Shown one piece after another: positions 57,305 through 64,000 of a stretch of DNA of 64,000 nt. Origin of the DNA: Elysia marginata (Eukaryota > Mollusca > Gastropoda > Plakobranchidae); NCBI GenBank assembly GCA_019649035.1, contig BMAT01006749.1:106703-170702 (forward strand). Direction: 5' to 3'. The stretch's first letter is position 1; every line of letters begins with the position of its first letter. A model generated the notes under the pieces. That model had not been told where the DNA came from. It saw only the letters and a list, made by a program, of their open reading frames with translations, and did not search any database. Made by a program: the position numbers and the translations under genes.

Positions 57305-60300
57305 TCATTTCTTTGCAACTGCACTTCCTTTCCTTATAACACGCCCACGACTCGATGGCTGCCTCGCTGCTGGGACTCCGTCCTTCAGGGAGCAAATGGC
57401 AGGGAGAGTTCTTCCATCACTAGCGTTAACTATGTTGTTATTACTATTATTATGAGCCGCATAGCTTGGGGTTTGTTTTGGAGGAGACAGTTTTGAGACT
57501 CCTGTTGCCTGCGATCTCGTCATGTCGACGGATAGTCTGGCCGTGCTGCTACTGCTTTGATAACCTGAACTAGCCACATTACTATGTTGAGGATTATTAA
57601 ACGCACCGCCTCCCCCTGCCCCAACTGCCCTTCCCGTGATGCTCTTCAAGCCGAATTGGGAACTTTCTCTCAAAGGTGCAGCAGGGGTGCCACCGTTGTA
57701 TGCCCGTCTGTTTTCGGTGGCAGAATTCCTACTGATGTTCGCGCCCACCATCCTTCCAGGCCCTTTCGGAGCGACAGGAGAAGTTTGTCCATGCATATGT
57801 CGCCCATAGTTTGGACCAGACTGCGTATCGGCGTTGATGACATTCTGCTGCAGATACTGAGCATTTTGTTGTAGAAACTGCTGACCGGCATTGGATGCCT
57901 TTAACATCTCCTTGATAGCGCGGACGTCTCCATGCATCGCCTTGTTCTGTTCGCGAAGATTGCGCATCTCGTCATAGTTCTGTCGCATCACCTGGTGTAA
58001 AAACGAACAGTTTCTGTTTTTAATTTTTATTGGTGGAAAAATTACTTAAGAAATTTGTAGGGTTCAGTGTCTTACACTAACGTTCGACTAAGCAGTTTTG
58101 CAAAAAACAAGTCAGTAAAAAAAAAACTTTGGCTTTTTAGGGAGGTCATACTAACACAATTGGTTGACTATCACTTTTGATATTACAAGGAATATTCTAG
58201 GGTTGAACCGACCGTTCGGTTGTTAACAGGGTTACCAAGTGCAGATGTAAAGGCGAATTCGCACTTAAAGATCATCAGAATCGTTTGGGAAAAGGGGCAT
58301 TATAGATAAAGCTGTGTGCGAAATCTCAAAAATATCATAGGTTAGTTATCATATTTAAACCATTGCACTTTGTGTACAGCGTGTAGGGCAGAAAGATGGG
58401 AAAGTCTATATTAAATCCCAGCTTATAATGAAAAGACTTCAAGTGGAAAACCAGGTGAGTCACACTTTTAAAACTGTCGAATGGTTAAGTTTACAGACAT
58501 CTGAAGCTGCATACTAATATCACCAGACAAGTAAATTGATGCTACCATCACTATTACGCTCATTGGCGATATCTATTATTCTAAAGTGTGAAGAGGGTCG
58601 CTAATTGTAGAGCTTTAGAGCTATTTCGATTCAAATACCCACTGTAACAACGAGAATTGCAAATGGTATACAGTTTGAGTTAAACTAATTCTGTCTAAAT
58701 ATGTAAAGCAGTGCACCAAACCCATATTGAAACGAACAATTTTGCAGTAACATCCAGGCTTTCTTAATTGTGGCTATAAAAACTACAGCAATGATCATCA
58801 ACACAAACAGGCCTTAAGCAGCTTTTCACCTCCACATTTAGTTTTAACGTCAACAAAAACACAATTCCCATTTGCAAGCGCTTCTTACACCCCCATCCTT
58901 TCCACTTTGCCCACTTTGATCATCATTCGATGGATCGTAGGAAACATTTTAATCTCAGGTAAGTTGATGTTTGCCGACCTCTCTCATTCTCTCAACTTCT
59001 TGGCGCATGGCCTTGGAGGCGCGGTCTAAGTCTTCCCTGAACTTGGCGTGCACGGCAGCTCTCTCCTCGTCCAGAGACTTGAGCTTCTCGTTCTGCTGGT
59101 CGATGATCTTTGACCCGGAAGTAAAAGTTTAAAAAACATGGTCAGATATGAATGCGACATTTAGAGCTGAAGACAAAAATTTTAGGAACTTGTCTAGCCT
59201 ACTGGGGAAGTAAGAAGAGCAAACATATCAACGACTCACCAAAGGATAACTATCTTTAGGAAAGATGGCTAGAAAATAATTAAAACAATACCACCAGCAG
59301 CAAAAATCAACACCAACGAAAAAAAGATAAATCGATAAAAAAAAATTAAAATGATATTAAAGAGTCACACGATATAAGGGATAAGCAGATTGAACAAGTA
59401 GTCCAAAAGGAAAAAGAAAAAAAGCACACCCCTCTTAAAACAGAAACAACCACAACATTAAAAAAAATGAAAGAGAACAAAAGAAAAAAAACTGCTTGAC
59501 ATGTCAGTAGGAAGAAAAAGAATATGAACAAAAAATTACTGCATGAATGTATTCGATTTAGTTTCAATTTTGCTGGTATGGACACACAAATTAAAAATGC
59601 AACGGAATTTTACGCAAACTTAAGGCTTATGTCTAATCTATTAAACGTAACTAGTTTTACAGGAGCTATACTCAATAAAGCCTATGCTTTTTGCTCTGTC
59701 CCTTTGTCTCCCTCTCTCTTTGCTTCTCTATTTCTCTCCACATCTCTTTCATCCGCTCACTCTACTTGGTATAGTTTCCCTTTTCCAGTACTGCCTTTAC
59801 CCTTTGATAACGGCCCGCTCCCAATTTCCACTTTCGCCATCTTTGTATGACTGTGCCTTTCTTTCGAGCTAAGATTTCTCAGCATTTCAATGTTACCCTA
59901 GTTTTAAATCTATTTGGTTAAGTATTTAAGTCTCACAACCAGTACAAATGAATAGAATGTCTCAATTTTCACATCACAAAGCGTTGATGCTTTAAGCAAT
60001 GGATTTTTCTGAGCTTCCAAATATTTGAAAGTGCATGGAACTACCAAAGTTTTGTAAACAGATTTGGAACTTTTTTTCATTTGAACTATAGACATGTTGA
60101 TGAATTAATCTACTGTAAAAGTTGTTTTCTCAGATTTCAGGTCCCCATATCCGACCCATTCTCCTGGGTCACAAGACTTGAAAGCAGTCTTACCTTGAGA
60201 GCTCTCTGCAGCTCGCCTTCCATAGTGGCCAGGGAACCCCTTAACTTCTCTACCTCCTGTGTGAGTTTGCTGATCTCTTCGTTTTGCTGCTGATACAGAG

Positions 60301-60343
60301 GATCCATTTCTAACTTTTCTCTCCGCTGCTTCGCCAAATTCAC
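57305..60343 (-). CDS. coiled-coil protein, C-terminal part (three exons, 5' end not found)
   Basis: Exons 60194-60343, 58979-59107 and 57305-57991 join in phase 0 and encode 321 residues to a TGA. The first two exons and the start of the third are charged, Gln/Glu/Lys-rich and heptad-like (LYQQQNEEISKLTQEVEKLR; IIDQQNEKLKSLDEERAAVH; MRQNYDEMRNLREQNKAMHG), a continuous coiled coil of about 125 residues. The rest is a low-complexity Asn/Ser/Gly/Ala-rich tail with a basic end (SRGRVIRKGSAVAKK), probably disordered. Exon 60194-60343 starts at an acceptor in phase 0 (cag|GTG), so more coding lies upstream; I could not find it before 64000. The middle donor (gtcggc) is unusual. GC content is clearly above that of IFT172 exons. 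Family unknown; a scaffold or cytoskeletal role would be a guess. Confidence 0.8.
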
Positions 60344-60421
60344 CTGAAAGCGTACAAGAGGGATCGAAAAAACCCTTATTAGGTACAACAAACTCAGATT
60401 TAAGGTTTTCTAAGTTGTAGC

Positions 60422-60742
60422 GGCAGCGTAGCAGAGTGGTTAGCACGTCGGACTTGAGATATAGAGCTCGCGGGTTTGATTATCTACCATGTCATGTTGC
60501 TATTGCCTTGGGAAAGCAATTTATATTAACTTTTCCCAGTCCACCCACCTCTAAAATGGGTACCTGGCTAAAGGCAGTGCTTGAAATTTGTGGAATGTTC
60601 GTATTTGAGCGCCTAACAGGCTGCCGTACTGTGCTGTCATATTGTAATGCTCTGATGAGTTGAATTTGCTCTGATGTGTATAGGCCTGCTGGGGTAAATA
60701 TGAAAAGTCATGAGACTGCCTTTGGCGGTGGAGGGCTCTAAA
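60422..60742 (+). mobile_element. tRNA-derived SINE, family B, copy 1
   Basis: The head GGCAGCGTAGCAGAGTGGTT with an A box (TAGCAGAGTGG) and a B-box-like GGGTTTGATTA is followed by a conserved body (GCCTTGGGAAAGCAATTTA, AAAATGGGTACCTGGCTA). Head and body recur in reverse at 62868-63077. The 3' end is approximate. Confidence 0.8.
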
Positions 60743-63700
60743 CATATTTATTTTTATTATTTATTTACTTAGTATTAGTAAAAAGGCAATGATTGTGGAT
60801 GAAATAATTTGAAATATATTAATTTTTTTCTGACTGAGCAAAGATGATTTCCCAATCAAATAAAGGTAATAAATTCTTCTAGTTTTAACATTTAAAAAGT
60901 TGATAAAAACTAAAAACAAATCTATTTTCTGATTTAAAAACATGTTGGGTTTTCGTACGATATGTTTAAATAATGAAAAGCTGAAACTTTGACTGTGAAA
61001 AAGTTACCTGAACAATCGAGGTACATGCGGAAAAGCTAAACTATAAACTCACCTGGCTTTAGCAAGAAAAGAAGTAGATTAGTTATATAACGATAACATT
61101 GTCAGATGCCCTAGCCCAGAGTTTCTCACAGCTTCAATACACACACTCCTTTGCAAACTTGCTTTGTCTAATATTTAAAAAATGAGTTTACACTGTATTT
61201 CCTCAGGAGTATATATTCTTCACATTTGTTCATTAGTTTTGTCGACCATTGTAAAAAATCTCAAAAAGTCTTTAAATAATGTAGTTTCGTTTGAAACTCG
61301 AAATACAACGTACTTGTAATGGCAAAAAGAATGAAAAAAAAACAATTTATGATAATTTACTGTAAAGATATACTAGATGAAAATCGTGCATACGAAAGCA
61401 AAGAATAGAACTATTTTGTTTGGCACTATAAAATCACAATAATGAAAAAGCAGCCTTTAAAAACGCCAGAGTTTCATAGAGTAAACACGAGTCATCCACG
61501 AAGTGTTCCATTCTTCATCAAAGAGAGTTAAAGGATTTTGCTCGTTCGACTTATAACTTTATGTACCATTTGCATTTTGAAATCTGAAATGTGGACCTAA
61601 AAAACCTCCATAAATCTATGTAGGTCTATATATTATTTCATGATTGTGGTTGATTTAGGACAGATGTATCTCGGTGAGCTGAAACACATTTTAAATCTGG
61701 GCGGGAAGGCTGACGATGTATCAGTTTAAATAATGTGTCATGTTTTCACCAGTCTTTGCTCAGACAAAACACAAGGATTGCCGTAAAAAATGGGGAAATA
61801 AGGCCAATGAATAGCTTAAACCTAATGTATCCACTTTCTCTAATCATGCTAACGAAAGAAAAATGATTTGAAAATGCCTTTTGGTAATGCCACCGTGATC
61901 ATGGCTGAGAATATCTTGATTAGGTCAGATTTAATGACGCTGGCTGTTTGTTTTAAAGAATAAGACAGAGAACCCAGATTTTTGTTTTGAGTTGCAACAC
62001 GGGCTGGTGTTATCTCCCTTGGGATATACAACAATACTCATGATATTTATAGATTCATTAAGATGATGTAATACAATGTTATGACATAAGAGTGGTACTT
62101 CTATATATGTAATTTGATGTCATAGTCTGCTAAATGGGGCAGCCATTGATTGGCGACATTCAGTTTTTCACGCTTGAGGCACAGTTTCATTTTTTTGGTT
62201 ATTAACTCTGCACACGCTGTACAAAAGAAATCATTAAACCCTGACAAGACTTATACCCCAAACACCCTTGATGTTTGGCTTTCTACTTGTTAGAAGCAGT
62301 ATCTCTTCTATTGTTGGAGTATTGCCCCATTGCCCAGTTTTCTACAAACAGTCCAAACATTCAGCAGAGATCGGTAATCGTGTACGAGTTTGCGCAGGCG
62401 CAGTAGGCAACACTAGCAATTGCTGACTCCTGAAGGTATATTTTAAAGATCATCTTACGTATATGAGGCAAAAGGGCTGTTTTGCGTGAAAGGTAACTTT
62501 TGGTCCAGAAATGTTTTCCTCTGTCATTATTATTTTAGATTAATTTTAGAAATACTTCTTTTCATCGTAATGCAGTTAACAAGGAGCAACGAGTTTATTA
62601 ACCATAATACCAAAGCATTAAGTTTTTCTAGAACTTGAATAAACAGAACAAAATTGCTTTTAAAAACTTAATACTAAAATGAAACGTGAATTATGATTTT
62701 TCAGGTCAGCATCACTCACGTTAAAATTGTGCTCTAAATATATTAACCTGTCACGAAAATCTCTTGTGCTCAAAATGTTGTATTCACCTTATCACAACTA
62801 TTTTTTTTTTAATTTTTTATACACTATATCAATCTCTTTCGGTAAATTTCTCTTCGTTACTCAGCGTAACTCTGTCGCCACAGAGCAGCGCCACTAATGC
62901 CCCAGCAGACCAACACATTTGAAGCCTGTAGCTGGGTACCCATTTTACAGGTGGGTGGGCTGGGGAAAGTTAGGGTAAATTGCTTTCCCAAGGCAATTGC
63001 AACATGGCATGGTCGGAAATCGAACCCGCGACCTCCAGATCTCGAGTCCGACGCGCTAACCACTCCGCCACGCTGCCAAGCAAAATCAAAAGACATACTT
63101 TCAGCTCTGAAATATTATTCCACCCAGCCCTATTATAGTCGAACATAGCATCACGTTCGACATACCCGACGGCGTTTTGTCGCCTATCGTTTATAGCAAA
63201 AATTAATTCTGTTTTATTTTTTATGCAATCATTTATGATAAAAAAAACTTGACGCAGTAAAATTTTTTAGAGCTTTAACCACAACATAACGCAGCTTTAA
63301 AATGTTATTCGAACTTTCCCCTCGGAATAAAATTTGTACTGTAATCAAAACTATTGGTTTCGAAGAGAGAACGATTTGGGTTCTTAAAGCTAGACGAAGT
63401 TAACATTTTGGGACAACACATAGGTTCTGTGAACACAAGTTCATGGAAATTTAAAAGATATACTTTTTCTAATAATCTCTTAAATGAGAAAGTTGAAGTG
63501 CAATTAAAATTCAGAGTGGCAATATGCATGTCTATTCTTTAAATTTCTAGAATTCAAGTTCACAAAATGGACAATGCATTGTGTACAAATTCTGTCGAAA
63601 GCACTCGTTTTGGTTTCTCGAAATTGGCCAATATTGATTAATTGGCGACACTCGTGCTGAAGTCATATAGCACTAACTCTTGTCTAGAATCTTAGGGTAT

Positions 63701-64000
63701 GAGAGAAATCAGTAATAACGGTAAGCATTGGCCTTTTTACTCTTATTACTGTCTCTTTGCAAAAGTCTTCTGTTAGACTTTACTCTTGATCTTCTAAACA
63801 AAGACGTTTCTCAAATGGAAGGTAACAGAATTCAACTGAGAAATCGCGATGGTCCCCAACCACCCAAAAGACAACGCCGAGCACATCTGTCAAGTAATAA
63901 AATAATGAGAAGCTGCTGATGCGTCCCTGTCGATGAACTGAGACAATGGGGCTTTCAAGCACACAAGTATAAGTGTTTTATTCTTCCCCTACCGGCGTTT
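60743..64000. other. region upstream of the coiled-coil gene; no gene recognised
   Basis: AT-rich apart from SINE copy 2. A GC-richer patch near 62389-62404 contains TGCGCAGGCGCA, one base off the NRF-1 consensus, and could be promoter sequence. The open frame at 63728-63919 (plus) ends in a basic stretch, RDGPQPPKRQRRAHLSS, and the opposite strand is also open there. I cannot tell whether either is an exon. Confidence 0.4.
62868..63077 (-). mobile_element. tRNA-derived SINE, family B, copy 2 (better preserved)
   Basis: On the minus strand the head reads GGCAGCGTGGCGGAGTGGTT with A box TGGCGGAGTGG and B box GGTTCGATTTC, about 67 nt of tRNA-like sequence, and then the same body as copy 1. It lacks the acceptor-stem pairing of a working tRNA gene and continues into the SINE body, so it is not a tRNA gene. 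Such heads are common in molluscan and other invertebrate SINEs. Confidence 0.85.

Noticed and set aside
61051-61070. Strong donor-like site (GCCAG|gtgagt) on the minus strand upstream of the coiled-coil exons
   Set aside because: The frame needed to join the next exon has a stop seven codons or fewer upstream, and no acceptor gives an exon of sensible size.
62868-63077. Possible tRNA gene on the minus strand
   Set aside because: A and B boxes are present, but the sequence runs straight into a repeated SINE body and the 5' end has no pairing 3' acceptor arm.

Overview
The window is AT-rich, intron-dense animal DNA. It carries one almost perfectly readable large gene, many short introns, tRNA-derived SINEs, short inverted-repeat (MITE-like) DNA transposons and one CR1/L2-type LINE. 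This points to an invertebrate metazoan, most likely a lophotrochozoan such as a mollusc. That placement is inferred from repeat style and gene structure, not proven.

Minus strand, 3831-45420: a complete gene for the intraflagellar transport protein IFT172. I could place 49 coding exons with consistent reading phase at every join. They encode 1,757 residues, or 1,750 without a 21-nt microexon, against 1,749 for the human protein. One intron uses a GC-AG boundary. The introns hold SINE copies (one forming a near-perfect hairpin), foldback repeats, a truncated LINE with an open reverse-transcriptase frame (37.4-39.2 kb), and a CpG-rich block at about 25.2-29.0 kb that contains a 951-bp hAT-like element with an 8-bp target-site duplication.

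Plus strand, 45897-49612: a divergent four-exon gene for a 179-residue four-pass membrane protein (MARVEL-like). It starts 476 bp from the IFT172 start codon, so the two may share a promoter region.

49.6-54.7 kb: no gene recognised; a long 3' UTR and a MITE. Plus strand, 54672-56349: a small three-exon gene candidate whose frame meets an in-frame TGA and then stays open for 65 more codons. Minus strand, 57305-60343: the 3' part of an unidentified coiled-coil protein gene whose 5' exons I could not find. 60.4-64.0 kb: two opposed copies of a second tRNA-derived SINE and little else.

I found no operon, CRISPR array, rRNA or genuine tRNA gene, and no convincing new multi-gene system. The best leads are the IFT172 microexon, the inverted repeats that flank IFT172 exons, the in-frame TGA gene, and the nested DNA transposons.
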